From: Alloalcanivorax xiamenensis
GTDB lineage: Bacteria > Pseudomonadota > Gammaproteobacteria > Pseudomonadales > Alcanivoracaceae
Assembly (NCBI RefSeq): GCF_009846745.1
Contig: NZ_AQPF01000017.1
Location: 1-64,000, forward strand
Direction of reading: 5' to 3'
DNA: 64,000 nt
Shown in pieces: positions 44,920 to 53,761 of the stretch (positions within the stretch are counted from its first letter, which is position 1; every line of letters starts with the position of its first letter). The position numbers and the translations under genes are program-made. Below the pieces are notes generated by a model that saw only the letters and a list, made by a program, of their open reading frames with translations, did not search any database and was not told the DNA's origin.

Positions 44920-45936
44920 ATGCTTTATTCCCTCGCTCGCCCCCTGTTGTTTTCCCTGTCCGCCGAACGCAGCCACGATCTTACTCTGGCGGCCCTGCGC
45001 CATGGCGCTGGCAAGCTCTATCCGGGCCGGATACCGGACCGGCCGGTGCGGGTGATGGGGCTGGACTTCCCCAATCCGGTGGGGCTGGCGGCGGGGTTGG
45101 ACAAGAACGGAGACTGCGTCCGGGGTCTGGCGGATCTGGGTTTTGGTTTTCTCGAAATAGGGACGGTGACACCACGTCCGCAGCCCGGCAATCCGCGGCC
45201 GCGTTTGTTCCGCTTGCCCCGCTCCCGCGCGGTGATCAACCGTATGGGGTTCAATAACAAAGGCGTGGACTACCTGGTGGAAGCGGTCCGTGGCAGCGGC
45301 TACAAAGGCGTGCTCGGCATCAATATCGGCAAAAACAAGAACACGCCGATGGAGCAGGCGGTGGACGACTACCTGCACTGCCAGCGCAAGGTGCATGCCC
45401 TGGCCAGCTATCTGGTGGTCAACGTGTCCTCGCCGAACACACCGGGCCTGCGCGAGCTGCAGCATGGCGAGGCATTGAATGCGCTGTTGGGCACTTTGCG
45501 CGAGGAGCAGAGCAAGCTCGACCAGCGCAATGGCTGGAAGGTGCCGCTGGTGGTCAAGATCGCTCCGGACAACAGCGACGAGGAACTGGCGTCCATGGCG
45601 GAAGCCTTCGTGCGGCACGGTATTGACGGGGTCTGTGTCGGTAACACTACGTTGGAGCGGCCTCTTGTCGCCGGCGAGCCACAGGGTGACGAGCAGGGTG
45701 GCCTCAGCGGTGCCCCGCTGAAACCGATCGCTCACCGCGCGCTGGACGTGGTCAGCCGCGGCTTGAATGGCCGCGTGCCGTTGATCGGTGTCGGCGGCAT
45801 CATGAGTGGCGAGGATGCCCTGGAAAAGCGGCGTCTCGGTGCCGATCTGGTGCAGATCTACAGTGGCCTGATTTACCGGGGCCCGGAACTGATCGGCGAG
45901 ATCGCCCGGGCCTGGCCGAGGGCAGGTAAGCGCTAG
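44920..45936 (+). CDS. pyrD: Dihydroorotate dehydrogenase, class 2
   Basis: Membrane-associated quinone-linked enzyme of pyrimidine synthesis (dihydroorotate to orotate), 338 residues. FMN- and substrate-binding motifs FNNKGVDYL, INIGKNKNTP, VNVSSPNTPGLREL and IGVGGIMSGEDA are present, and the N-terminal helix is the quinone-binding extension. ATG at 44920 (MLYSLARPLLF); GAAGGA lies about 12 bases upstream. Confidence 0.96.
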   Translation: MLYSLARPLLFSLSAERSHDLTLAALRHGAGKLYPGRIPDRPVRVMGLDFPNPVGLAAGLDKNGDCVRGLADLGFGFLEIGTVTPRPQPGNPRPRLFRLPRSRAVINRMGFNNKGVDYLVEAVRGSGYKGVLGINIGKNKNTPMEQAVDDYLHCQRKVHALASYLVVNVSSPNTPGLRELQHGEALNALLGTLREEQSKLDQRNGWKVPLVVKIAPDNSDEELASMAEAFVRHGIDGVCVGNTTLERPLVAGEPQGDEQGGLSGAPLKPIAHRALDVVSRGLNGRVPLIGVGGIMSGEDALEKRRLGADLVQIYSGLIYRGPELIGEIARAWPRAGKR

Positions 45937-45957
45937 TCCGGCTCGGTGGTATCCGGC

Positions 45958-47745
45958 TTACTGTTTCAGTGCCACGTCAAAGTGATACTCGACCTGCTGT
46001 TCGCGGCCGGGGCGCACAAGTAACAAGCGCTCCGGCGTGCCGTAAAAATGGTGCGCCCATTGCGGAGGTCGTGACTGGTCGCGGTGATAATGGTAGCCCA
46101 CGGTGGCGAGATGCTTGAGGTAACGTCCACTGTCATCCTGCGCCAACACCAGCAACTGGCGATTGTCGTGTGAGGGTGCGGTGACGAACATATTATCGAG
46201 TAACCGGGCCCCTTCCGGGAGGGCCTGCGCCCGCACCCACCGGGATTGGATCTCCGGACGCTGATTGATCAGCAGACGTCCGCGAACCCGCGCGGGCGGG
46301 GTCGGAAAGGCTTGGGGATGGTACTCCAACCGGTTCACGGTGAAGCGAAACCATTGCTCGCGCTGGTCCTGTTCGTCCGGTAACGGAATCAGCTCCCCCT
46401 CGGAGTCCAGGAAGGCCACCTCGATCAGTTTCTCGAAACGATCAAAAGCGGAAATAAAGTGGTCGCTGGGCACGGAGGGGTAATGGAACCGCACCGAGGC
46501 GGGTGTCCCCTGGTGGCCGGCCACCTCGCCAAGACCCACCAGGGAAACGGTGATGATCCGGCTCAAACGGTCGGGCGGCCACTCCCAGGGCCGGGTCTCA
46601 TCGAAACGCCGGAGCGTCGGATCGTACACCGTGGCGGTGGTGGGAATGGCGATCGGAGTAGGCGTATTGGTGGCGGCCTGGAATTGCACCGGGGTGAGCG
46701 TCAGCGTTTCTTCGCGGTGCTGATAACCGTTCACCCCCACCAGCAGAACCTCCAGTTCGGCGATGGGCCCGGCGAACGTGGCCTGATGGTAAGACGTGTC
46801 GCCATGTTCTTCACGCAGAGCCTGTTGGCGGGCTTCCACCCGTGACTTCACGCTCTCCGGGTCGATCCCGTTGCCATCGATGGCATCATCAATGGTGGCG
46901 TCGAGCAGATCCAGCATGGCCGCTTCAAGACCCGGTGGCCCGGTGTTCACCCCCAGTGTGGCCAGAGTGCGTCCGCTATCATCGCGGGCGTTGAGGATCA
47001 CCGAGTCCCCGCCGGGGAAGGCGCTGTCCGCATCGGTTTTCACCGCCACCGTGGCCTGGTGATGATCCACCGAAACCAGGGTCACCTCGATGTCGCCGAC
47101 GGTACGGCTTTCCCCCTGCTGGTTTGCCTCGAAGGCAAGGTGTTCAACGCCTCTTGGCACGGTCAGGGCAAGCCGGCCCTGCAGCATTGCCACCGGCGGT
47201 GCTTCCTGGTTGCCCGGCATTACGGTGCGCAGGCCGGAACGGCGTTCCTGATAGATAGCGGGCCGGTCGATCATGCCGGGGCGGCTTGCCGTTGGCGTCA
47301 GCCGGGTGCCGTCGGAGAGTGTGGCGGCTGTCCACGACAGGGCATGCTCGAAGGGGTAGTCGAACGGCAGCACGATCTGGGTCCGTTCCGGCATTAGTCT
47401 CGGGTTGTGTTCGATCAACAAACCGCGCACATAATTGTCGGCCATAGCCTGGGGGGAGCGGTAGTCGGCGAGGATCGCGAGCGATGGGGAGGCGTACTCC
47501 GGGGTTGCCGGCGGCAGGCTTTGCCGCAGTTCGGCCCGGCGCATCCAGAAGGCGGTATCGACGAGCCGGGATAGCTGTTCGCGTACGGTATCGTCCGGTA
47601 CTTCCGCCAAACGTTCCTGATAGCGTTTCTGTTCGGCGTCCAACTGACTCAGTTGCTCATCGACGGAGCCGGGATCGCAGGCGGTCAGAACGAGTACGCC
47701 ACAGAGTAGGGCGAGGATTTTCAACGGCGGCATGGTGGACCCCAT
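45958..47745 (-). CDS. Large hypothetical lipoprotein
   Basis: A 595-residue lipoprotein with signal peptide and lipobox ending LTAC (Cys23). After the anchor comes a charged helical part (QLSQLDAEQKRYQERLAEV), then a long, mostly beta-strand body with no motif I recognise. It probably sits in the outer or inner membrane leaflet facing the periplasm. AAGGA supports the ATG at 47745. Convergent with pyrD; no operon partners. Confidence 0.75.
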   Translation of the reverse strand: MGSTMPPLKILALLCGVLVLTACDPGSVDEQLSQLDAEQKRYQERLAEVPDDTVREQLSRLVDTAFWMRRAELRQSLPPATPEYASPSLAILADYRSPQAMADNYVRGLLIEHNPRLMPERTQIVLPFDYPFEHALSWTAATLSDGTRLTPTASRPGMIDRPAIYQERRSGLRTVMPGNQEAPPVAMLQGRLALTVPRGVEHLAFEANQQGESRTVGDIEVTLVSVDHHQATVAVKTDADSAFPGGDSVILNARDDSGRTLATLGVNTGPPGLEAAMLDLLDATIDDAIDGNGIDPESVKSRVEARQQALREEHGDTSYHQATFAGPIAELEVLLVGVNGYQHREETLTLTPVQFQAATNTPTPIAIPTTATVYDPTLRRFDETRPWEWPPDRLSRIITVSLVGLGEVAGHQGTPASVRFHYPSVPSDHFISAFDRFEKLIEVAFLDSEGELIPLPDEQDQREQWFRFTVNRLEYHPQAFPTPPARVRGRLLINQRPEIQSRWVRAQALPEGARLLDNMFVTAPSHDNRQLLVLAQDDSGRYLKHLATVGYHYHRDQSRPPQWAHHFYGTPERLLLVRPGREQQVEYHFDVALKQ

Positions 47746-47838
47746 CCGGTTCCTTGGATACCGGGTCATCTTACACGGGAAAGACGGTGTTGCCAGAAGT
47801 CCCGGCCAGCGCCGCCGTCTTCAACAAAAATGCCAGGC

Positions 47839-47864
47839 AAAGAAAAGGGCCCGGGTGGGGCCCT
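47839..47864 (-). terminator. Rho-independent terminator of rmf
   Basis: Stem AGGGCCC/GGGCCCT with a 5-base loop; read on the minus strand it is followed by TTTTCTTT, as expected for the leftward rmf transcript. Confidence 0.85.
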
Positions 47865-47949
47865 ATGGGGTCGGCGCCAAGAGCGCCGGCGCTGTGGAGA
47901 ACGGGTTGCTTTATCGGTTCATCATATCCGGTTCATTTCCCCCTTACGT

Positions 47950-48156
47950 TCAGCGGAGATCCTTGAGGTTGTGGATGCCGGCGACACCCACCAGGCCATG
48001 TAATTGATCAACGCGTCCTTCACGCCATCCGTTCAGCCAACTGCTGCGCGCCTGTAAAGCGTCGAAGGGACAAAAGTCTTTGGATTTTCCTTTGTAACCG
48101 GCCTGGTATCCGCGGCTGTAGGCCCGCTCCTCACGACTCCGTTTCTGTCTTTTCAT
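47950..48156 (-). CDS. rmf: Ribosome modulation factor
   Basis: RMF turns stationary-phase 70S ribosomes into inactive 100S dimers. The 68-residue product has the family core (MKRQKRSREERAYSRGYQAG, then CPFDALQARSSWLNGWREGR). The C-terminus is about 13 residues longer than in E. coli (VDQLHGLVGVAGIHNLKDLR). The ATG at 48156 has AGGA eight bases away; a GTG two codons upstream is too close to it. It is followed by a clear terminator. Confidence 0.95.
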   Translation of the reverse strand: MKRQKRSREERAYSRGYQAGYKGKSKDFCPFDALQARSSWLNGWREGRVDQLHGLVGVAGIHNLKDLR

Positions 48157-48571
48157 GGACACTTTCCTCTTTCCTTCATCGTAATGACTGGGAATATCCT
48201 GCTGATCCTCTCTGTGTCACAATGCGCCGCCCTGATTCCATACGGAATCTTCTCCGGCGGGGCGAGCCATCTGTCCGCCCGGATTCGTATTCCGGGCATT
48301 AATCCCCTGGCTCAAAGGCCCGTGATGCCGGTGGCGAGCACGAGTGATCAGGTGTTGGTAGTGCCTTGGTCCGCGCTCGTTATCGCGCAAACCATTCTTC
48401 GAGTATGGGAAAGGGGGCCGCCCGTGTCGAATAACGAACGGCAATATGTGACGGCGTGGTTAAACGGATGCCGCATATTTGACGGTTTCGTGAAAGTTAG
48501 CCCATCCCATTGATTTGGCTGATAATTGTTCCGAGGCACCAAGCTGTGCAAACACCGATGAGGCATTTCCC
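48157..48571. other. Intergenic region between divergent rmf and rlmKL
   Basis: About 415 bases. One open reading frame of 109 codons (48184-48513) has no recognisable protein features and is probably non-coding. The region should carry the promoters of both flanking genes. No repeat of the window's families is here. Confidence 0.5.
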
Positions 48572-50662
48572 ATGGAGTTCGTGACCACTTGCCTGCCAGG
48601 CCTGGCCCCGCTGCTGGCCGAGGAACTGGAGGAACTGGGCATATCCGTAACAGAGACCGGTAACGCCCATGTCATCATCGACGGGCGCCAGGAAGACGGC
48701 CTGCGGGTATGCCTGTGGTCGCGGTTGGCGGAGCGGGTGTTGCTACCGCTGGTGACCCTGGAGATCAGCGCGGAGGAAGCCCCCGAAGCACTGGCGGCGG
48801 CGCTGGACTGGCCGGCCCTGGTGGCGGCCGGCGCGCCGCTGTTCCTCAATCTTGAGCACGGCAAGGGCGTGCGTGGTGATAACCGTATCAGCACCCGGCG
48901 GTTGGCGCGGGCGCTGCCGCCATCGTTGCGTGTCTCGGACAGTGAACTGGGGGCATGCTGTGTGCGCGGGCGTCTGGACGAGAATCAGGCCCACTTGTGG
49001 CTGGATCTGGCCGGCACGCCGTTGCATCGGCGCGGCTATCGCCTGCGCGAGAATCTGGCCGCCGGCATACTCAGAGCCGGTGGTTGGCACCATCCGGACC
49101 GTCCCTCCATGGTGCTGGATCCGTTCTGCGGTAGTGGCACCCTGCTGATCGAGGCGGCCTGGATGGCCGGCGGCGTGGCGCCGGGCGCCTTGCGTCAGGA
49201 CTACGGCTTCATGGCCTGGCGCGGGTGCCGGCGGGCGTTGTGGGAAGGGCTGCGCGAAGAGGCCGCCGCCACCTTGCATAAGCTGCCGTCGTTACCGCCG
49301 CTGAAGGGCTTCGACGTGGACAACCGGGCGATTCAGTTCGCCATGGATAACGCCGAGCGGGCCGGGGTACGGCGCCTGCTACACCTGGAGCGGCGCGAAC
49401 TGGGCGCCCTGCGTCAGCGGGACCTGGGCGACACCGGTCTGCTGGTGACCAATCCGCCCTGGGGCGAGCGCCTGGAAGAACGGGAGCGTTCCGCCTGGCT
49501 GCACGCCGGTCTCGGTCGTTTGATGGGGCAAAGGGCACTCAACTGGACCGCGGTGCTGTTGGGCACCGATGTCACCACTCTGGATCGTTGCGGCATGGCG
49601 CTGCAAAGCCAGTATCGCCTGCTCAACGGCCCGCTGAAGAACTATATCCGCGTCTACCGCCCACGGCCGCCGGTGGCGGAGTCACCGCTGCGGGTGGCGG
49701 CGGAGCCCGGTTTCGCGCCGCCGGAGGGGGCGGTGCCGCTGCTGAACCGGCTGCGCAAGAACGGTAAACACCTGCGCCGCTGGCTGGAGCGTGAGGATAT
49801 TCAATCGTATCGCCTCTATGATCGTGATCTGCCGGAGTTCAATGTGGCGGTGGATATTTATGGCGATCAGGCGCTGGTACAGGAATTCAAGGCGCCGTCC
49901 TCGATTGACCCTGAAAAGGCCAAGGAGCGCCGCCAGTGGGCGGTGAGCGCGGTGCGCTCGGCGTTGGCGGTGCACCGAGAGCAGGTTCATCTGCGCACCC
50001 GTGAGCGGCAGAAAGGGCACAGTCAGTATCAGAAGCTGGACAGCCGGGGCCAATACAAGGTGGTGCGCGAAGGGCGTGCCCATCTGCTGGTGAATCTCAA
50101 TGATTATCTGGATACCGGCCTGTTCCTGGATCATCGGCCGATGCGGCTGCGGCTGGCTGAGGAGTCCGCCGGCAAACGCGTCCTGAATCTGTTCGCCTAT
50201 ACCGGTGCCGCCAGCGTTCATGCCCTGGTGGGCGGTGCCCGCCGGGTGGTGACGGTGGATGCGTCGCGCCGTTATCTGGACTGGGCCGCCTGCAACCTGG
50301 CCCTGAACGGCTTTTCCAGTGACGCCCACCCGCTGGAACGGGCCGATGTGATGGGCTGGCTGGAAACCTGCCGCGAGCAGTTCGACGTGGTGTTTTGTGA
50401 CCCGCCCACCTTTTCCAATAACAAAAGCCGCCAGGATTTCGTGGTCCAGGAGCATCATGGCGAATTGATCCGCCGTATTCTCAAAAGGCTCGAGCCCGGC
50501 GGTGTCCTGTACTTTTCCTGCAACTTCCGCCGCTTCGAGATGGATGAAAGCATTCGTCGCTGGTATCAGGTGGAAGACCTTACCCAATGGAGCACCCCGG
50601 AGGACTTTCGCCGTCACGGGTTGCACCATTGCTTTGCCATTCGTCACGGAGAGACACCATGA
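48572..50662 (+). CDS. rlmKL: Bifunctional 23S rRNA methyltransferase RlmKL
   Basis: A 696-residue fusion of two methyltransferases: an N-terminal THUMP/RlmL half (m2G2445; FCGSGTLLIEAA and NPPWGERLEE) and a C-terminal RlmK half (m7G2069; LNLFAYTGAASVHAL and CDPPTFSNNK). E. coli RlmKL is about 702 residues. The ATG at 48572 starts at the family N-terminus (MEFVTTCLPGL). It overlaps the glutaredoxin gene by four bases (ATGA). Confidence 0.95.
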   Translation: MEFVTTCLPGLAPLLAEELEELGISVTETGNAHVIIDGRQEDGLRVCLWSRLAERVLLPLVTLEISAEEAPEALAAALDWPALVAAGAPLFLNLEHGKGVRGDNRISTRRLARALPPSLRVSDSELGACCVRGRLDENQAHLWLDLAGTPLHRRGYRLRENLAAGILRAGGWHHPDRPSMVLDPFCGSGTLLIEAAWMAGGVAPGALRQDYGFMAWRGCRRALWEGLREEAAATLHKLPSLPPLKGFDVDNRAIQFAMDNAERAGVRRLLHLERRELGALRQRDLGDTGLLVTNPPWGERLEERERSAWLHAGLGRLMGQRALNWTAVLLGTDVTTLDRCGMALQSQYRLLNGPLKNYIRVYRPRPPVAESPLRVAAEPGFAPPEGAVPLLNRLRKNGKHLRRWLEREDIQSYRLYDRDLPEFNVAVDIYGDQALVQEFKAPSSIDPEKAKERRQWAVSAVRSALAVHREQVHLRTRERQKGHSQYQKLDSRGQYKVVREGRAHLLVNLNDYLDTGLFLDHRPMRLRLAEESAGKRVLNLFAYTGAASVHALVGGARRVVTVDASRRYLDWAACNLALNGFSSDAHPLERADVMGWLETCREQFDVVFCDPPTFSNNKSRQDFVVQEHHGELIRRILKRLEPGGVLYFSCNFRRFEMDESIRRWYQVEDLTQWSTPEDFRRHGLHHCFAIRHGETP

Positions 50663-50895
50663 GCGTCACGCTTTACACCACCTTGGGATGCCATTTGTGT
50701 GAGCGGGCCCGGGACATGCTGCTGACCGTGGATCCGATGCTGGCCATCGAGGCCATCGACATTGCCGAGGACGACGATCTGATCGTCAGGTACGGTGAGC
50801 GTATTCCGGTATTGCGCCGGGGCGACCAGGAGCTGGCCTGGCCGTTCGGACTGCTGGACGTACGCGCGTTTCTGATGGGTGAGCGGTTGCTCTGA
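50659..50895 (+). CDS. Glutaredoxin-like (DUF836) protein
   Basis: A 78-residue thioredoxin-fold protein with the redox motif CHLC in YTTLGCHLCERARDML. It matches the small glutaredoxin-like family often encoded beside rlmKL. It starts within the rlmKL stop (ATGA), so expression is coupled. Substrate not known. Confidence 0.88.
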   Translation: MSVTLYTTLGCHLCERARDMLLTVDPMLAIEAIDIAEDDDLIVRYGERIPVLRRGDQELAWPFGLLDVRAFLMGERLL

Positions 50896-50927
50896 TCGCT
50901 TCGAATCCACTCTGGGCCACGAAGCCG

Positions 50928-50999
50928 CTGTGGGAAGCTTGCTTGCAAGCGAATTGTTACTTTTATCCAAAGAATTCGCTTGCAAGCAAGCTTCCCACA
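50928..50999. repeat. REP-like palindrome, TTGCAAGCAAG type
   Basis: Arms CTGTGGGAAGCTTGCTTGCA plus AGCGAATT and complement, between the glutaredoxin gene and a tandem heptamer repeat. Confidence 0.85.
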
Positions 51000-51011
51000 A
51001 TGGCTTTAGCA

Positions 51012-51110
51012 GCTAAGGGCTAAGGGCTAAGGGCTAAGGGCTAAGGGCTAAGGGCTAAGGGCTAAGGGCTAAGGGCTAAGGGCTAAGGGCTAAGGGCTAA
51101 GGGCTAAGGG
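51012..51110. repeat. Tandem heptamer repeat, 14 copies of GCTAAGG
   Basis: Fourteen uninterrupted units of GCTAAGG (99 bases), identical as far as I can read. The tatD stop codon, read on the minus strand, is TAG inside the last units. Copy number is likely to vary between strains by slippage. It is not a CRISPR array: unit length is 7 and there are no spacers. Confidence 0.95.
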
Positions 51111-51991
51111 TGTGCCGGCGTAGTGTGTGTCAGCGCGGCCGGCCAGTCCCGTTGCAAAAACGCCAGGGTGTTGGCCAGGGTTTGCTGGGCCAGAGCCTGC
51201 GTTGTTTCCCCCCGCAGGGTCGCCACCCGTGCGCCGATCCAGGGGAGCAGGCAGGGCTCATTGCGGCGTTTTTTCGCCGGCGGTTCCGGCAAGTCCCGGG
51301 GCAGCAGGTAAGGCGCGTCGGTTTCCAGCAGCAACCGGTTACCGGGAATGTGCGGCACCAGTTCGGCCAGCTCCCGTCCGCGCCGTTCGTCGCAGACCCA
51401 GCCGGTGATGCCGATGAAGCAGTCCAGGTCCAGATAGTCGAATAGCGGGCGGCGTTGGTCGGTAAAGCAGTGCACCACCACGGCGGGCAAACGGTCCCGC
51501 CAGGCCTTCAGTATTGGCAGGAAGCGGTCATGGGCATCCCTTTGGTGCAGAAAGACCGGCTTGCCATGGTCCACCGCCAGCGCCAGCTGTGCCTCGAAGG
51601 CGTTCTCCTGATCCGGGCGTGGGGAGAAATCCCGATTAAAGTCCAGGCCCATCTCGCCGGCCGCGGCCACCGCCGGTTGCTCCAGCAGTTCCCGTAATTC
51701 CGACAGGACGTCGTCGTTACAGAAGCGGGCACTGTGTGGGTGCAGGCCGGCGGTACAGAACAGGCCCTGGTTCGGGTAGCGTTGACACAACGCCACTGCT
51801 TGCCGGGATTCCTCGACGTTGGTGCCGGTCAACAACAGACGGGTTACCCCGGCCTCGCGGGCCCGTTGTAACACCGCTTCACGGTCTTCGGCGAATTGAC
51901 GGTCGGTCAGGTTGACACCGATATCGGCCCATTGGCACTCATCGGCTGGACATTCGCTGGACGGAAACGTATTGGATCCCGGCATACTCAT
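51104..51991 (-). CDS. tatD: TatD family metal-dependent DNase
   Basis: TatD is a metal-dependent 3'-5' exonuclease of the amidohydrolase fold. The 295-residue product matches: ADIGVNLTDRQFAED at the start (E. coli TatD also has IGVNL), GLHPHSA, GEMGLDFNRDFSP, HCFTD and LLLETDAPYLLPRDL with Asp metal ligands. The start overlaps the upstream gene's stop (ATGA), so the two are coupled. Its stop lies in the heptamer repeat, so the C-terminus depends on that repeat. Confidence 0.9.
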   Translation of the reverse strand: MSMPGSNTFPSSECPADECQWADIGVNLTDRQFAEDREAVLQRAREAGVTRLLLTGTNVEESRQAVALCQRYPNQGLFCTAGLHPHSARFCNDDVLSELRELLEQPAVAAAGEMGLDFNRDFSPRPDQENAFEAQLALAVDHGKPVFLHQRDAHDRFLPILKAWRDRLPAVVVHCFTDQRRPLFDYLDLDCFIGITGWVCDERRGRELAELVPHIPGNRLLLETDAPYLLPRDLPEPPAKKRRNEPCLLPWIGARVATLRGETTQALAQQTLANTLAFLQRDWPAALTHTTPAHP

Positions 51992-52479
51992 CCGGCGCCT
52001 TGGCCCTGAACCGGCGTCAGGCCGCCCAGCCGTTCTTCAAGCCGCTCACGCAGATCCTCCACCCGGCGCCGGTTGGCGCCGAAATCGTAGTATCCGACCC
52101 GGGACGCGGAGCGCACTTCAATACCGCCATTCTCGTGCACGTAAAAAGTGACGTCATCAACGAAGCGGAGGACGCGGCTGGTGAAACGGGCCTGCAAGCG
52201 GGCCGGTCCCACCTGCTCGAAGCTGACGCGGGGCAGGGTGGCCAGCACCTCGCTCAGTAATTTGAGACTGCCGGCGCGATCGGCGTAGCCTGGAAGAGGT
52301 TCCACCCGATGCCGTTCATCCGTGGCCAGGCTGGACACGCAATTGGGGGAGGACGGGCAGGGCGCTAACAAACGGGTGTCGTTCATGGCAAAGCTACTCA
52401 GCAATAACAAACCACAGACACAGAGAACACGGCGGACATGCCGTGAGAGAACCCGTGATGCGCCCCCGGCGCTTGGCAT
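51988..52479 (-). CDS. DUF1499 family membrane-associated protein
   Basis: A DUF1499 protein: PCPSSPNCVSSLATD after an N-terminal hydrophobic stretch (CVCGLLLLSSFA), then VTFYVHENGGIEVRSASRVG and a DFGANRRRVEDLR end. Members are often small lipoproteins or membrane proteins of unknown role. The start is uncertain: the ATG at 52479 is my choice, but an ATG at 52563 would add 28 residues. It is coupled to tatD. Confidence 0.7.
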   Translation of the reverse strand: MPSAGGASRVLSRHVRRVLCVCGLLLLSSFAMNDTRLLAPCPSSPNCVSSLATDERHRVEPLPGYADRAGSLKLLSEVLATLPRVSFEQVGPARLQARFTSRVLRFVDDVTFYVHENGGIEVRSASRVGYYDFGANRRRVEDLRERLEERLGGLTPVQGQGAG

Positions 52480-52746
52480 CCATTGGGATGCCCGACCCTC
52501 CCTGGCACGTCGACTGATGTCGCCGTTATCACTGTGCTTCTTAGGTCCTGACCGTCCGTTCATGAAGGTTCCGTCTCAGGCTACGTTCCATGGTGCCTCC
52601 ATGGCCGCTACGGAAGGTCATGGCTTTTCATTCCCCGGCCATCAAGGTGGCGACAACAGGACCACGGGTGCCGCGGAGAAAACGCAAATGCGTGCGTAGT
52701 GTAACTGGTGGCCACGCATTTTGTCTCCCCGGGGGAAAACCGGGGC

Positions 52747-53361
52747 TTAATGCGCGTTCGGATCGCGGATCAGGCCGACAAACACCCCTTCGATGATCAG
52801 TTGATCCGCGGGCACCTGGATCGGCTCGTAGTCCTCATTGGCGGGCAGCAAGGTGGCGTCGGACTTGTTCAGCCGCAGGGTCTTCACCGTCACCTCCTCG
52901 CCAATGCGGGCCACCACGATTTCACCGGAACGGGCCGTTTCGCTCTTGCGCACGGCAATCAGATCGCCGTCGAAGATGCCGGCGTCGATCATGCTGTCGC
53001 CCTGCACCTGGAGCAGGTAGGTGGGCCGCTGGCGAAACAGTCCTCGCGGCACCGGTACCGTGCGCTGCACGTTTTCCACCGCTTCGATCGGGGTGCCGGC
53101 GGCCACCTTGCCCACCACCGGAAGCTCGTCCTCGTCACCGAGGGCGGACTCCAAAAGCTGAATGCCGCGGGAGCGGTCGCTGTGCAGGCGGATATAGCCC
53201 TTACGCTCCAGAGCCCGCAGGTGATCGGAGGCGGCGTTCTTGGACTGGAACCCCATTCGTTCGGCGATTTCCGCCCGGGTGGGGGCCATGCCGGTGTCCG
53301 CCTGGGAGTCACGGATGCAATCCAGTACCTGCTGCTGGCGGAGGGTCAGTTTGCTGCTCAT
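52747..53361 (-). CDS. lexA: SOS repressor LexA
   Basis: A 204-residue LexA: N-terminal winged helix (LTLRQQQVLDCIRDSQADTG, APTRAEIAERMGF), the Ala88-Gly89 self-cleavage bond in VGKVAAGTPIEA, and the Ser123 (GDSMIDAG) and Lys160 catalytic dyad. It represses SOS genes until RecA-stimulated cleavage. A CTG-N10-CAG box lies 39 bases upstream. In Pseudomonas sulA follows lexA; here no sulA-like gene is seen next to it. Confidence 0.97.
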   Translation of the reverse strand: MSSKLTLRQQQVLDCIRDSQADTGMAPTRAEIAERMGFQSKNAASDHLRALERKGYIRLHSDRSRGIQLLESALGDEDELPVVGKVAAGTPIEAVENVQRTVPVPRGLFRQRPTYLLQVQGDSMIDAGIFDGDLIAVRKSETARSGEIVVARIGEEVTVKTLRLNKSDATLLPANEDYEPIQVPADQLIIEGVFVGLIRDPNAH

Positions 53362-53399
53362 GTCGGTCTCCTGTGGGTCGCCACGACGGGAATGGAGTA

Positions 53400-53415
53400 C
53401 TGATAATACGAACAG
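53400..53415. promoter_or_regulatory. SOS (LexA) box upstream of lexA
   Basis: CTGATAATACGAACAG, i.e. CTG-N10-CAG, one base off the CTGT-N8-ACAG consensus. Its place 39 bases before the lexA start fits autoregulation. A second near-match downstream has wrong spacing. Confidence 0.75.
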
Positions 53416-53544
53416 TACAATATGTCCAGTATTTTTGTCATCCCCGATGTTGTTACAAAGCGCTCTCCACTCGCCTTGCATGGCCATCCAGGCTAGGCTA
53501 TGCGCTCGGCGCTTCCCGGGGGGGAGGCGCCGTCGTGGTGTTGT

Positions 53545-53614
53545 ATTCGCTGCCAATGCAGCTCCCACGGTGGCTTGTGGCACCTCTCCGTGGGAGGCTG
53601 GCTTGCCAGCGAAT
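53545..53614. repeat. REP-like palindrome, mixed core, unit 1
   Basis: ATTCGCTGCCAATGCAGCTC on one side and GGCTGGCTTGCCAGCGAAT on the other: the two arms belong to different core types, so this is a hybrid or degraded unit. It forms a pair with the unit at 53639-53707. Confidence 0.7.
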
Positions 53615-53638
53615 AATACAAACACCCGGACCTATCCC

Positions 53639-53707
53639 ATTCGCTTGCAAGCAAGCTCCGACAGCGGCTTCGTAGTTTCCTTTGTGGGAGCTGCCTTGGC
53701 GGCGAAT
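53639..53707. repeat. REP-like palindrome, mixed core, unit 2
   Basis: Left arm ATTCGCTTGCAAGCAAGCTC (TTGCAAG type), right arm GAGCTGCCTTGGCGGCGAAT (CTGCCAAGG type). Together with the previous unit it makes a tandem of mixed palindromes in the lexA upstream region. Confidence 0.7.
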
Positions 53708-53761
53708 GGCGTGCGGACAAGCGGTTCCAAGACTGTGGGGCCGCCGTGGGTTGGGGGAGAA

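Noticed and set aside
48184..48513. 109-codon open reading frame between rmf and rlmKL
   Set aside because: No recognisable motif or good ribosome-binding site; it fills the divergent promoter region.
51012..51110. CRISPR array
   Set aside because: Unit is 7 bases with no spacers, so it is a simple tandem repeat.
53416..53440. Second LexA box upstream of lexA
   Set aside because: CTG and CAG words are present but the spacing does not fit CTG-N10-CAG.
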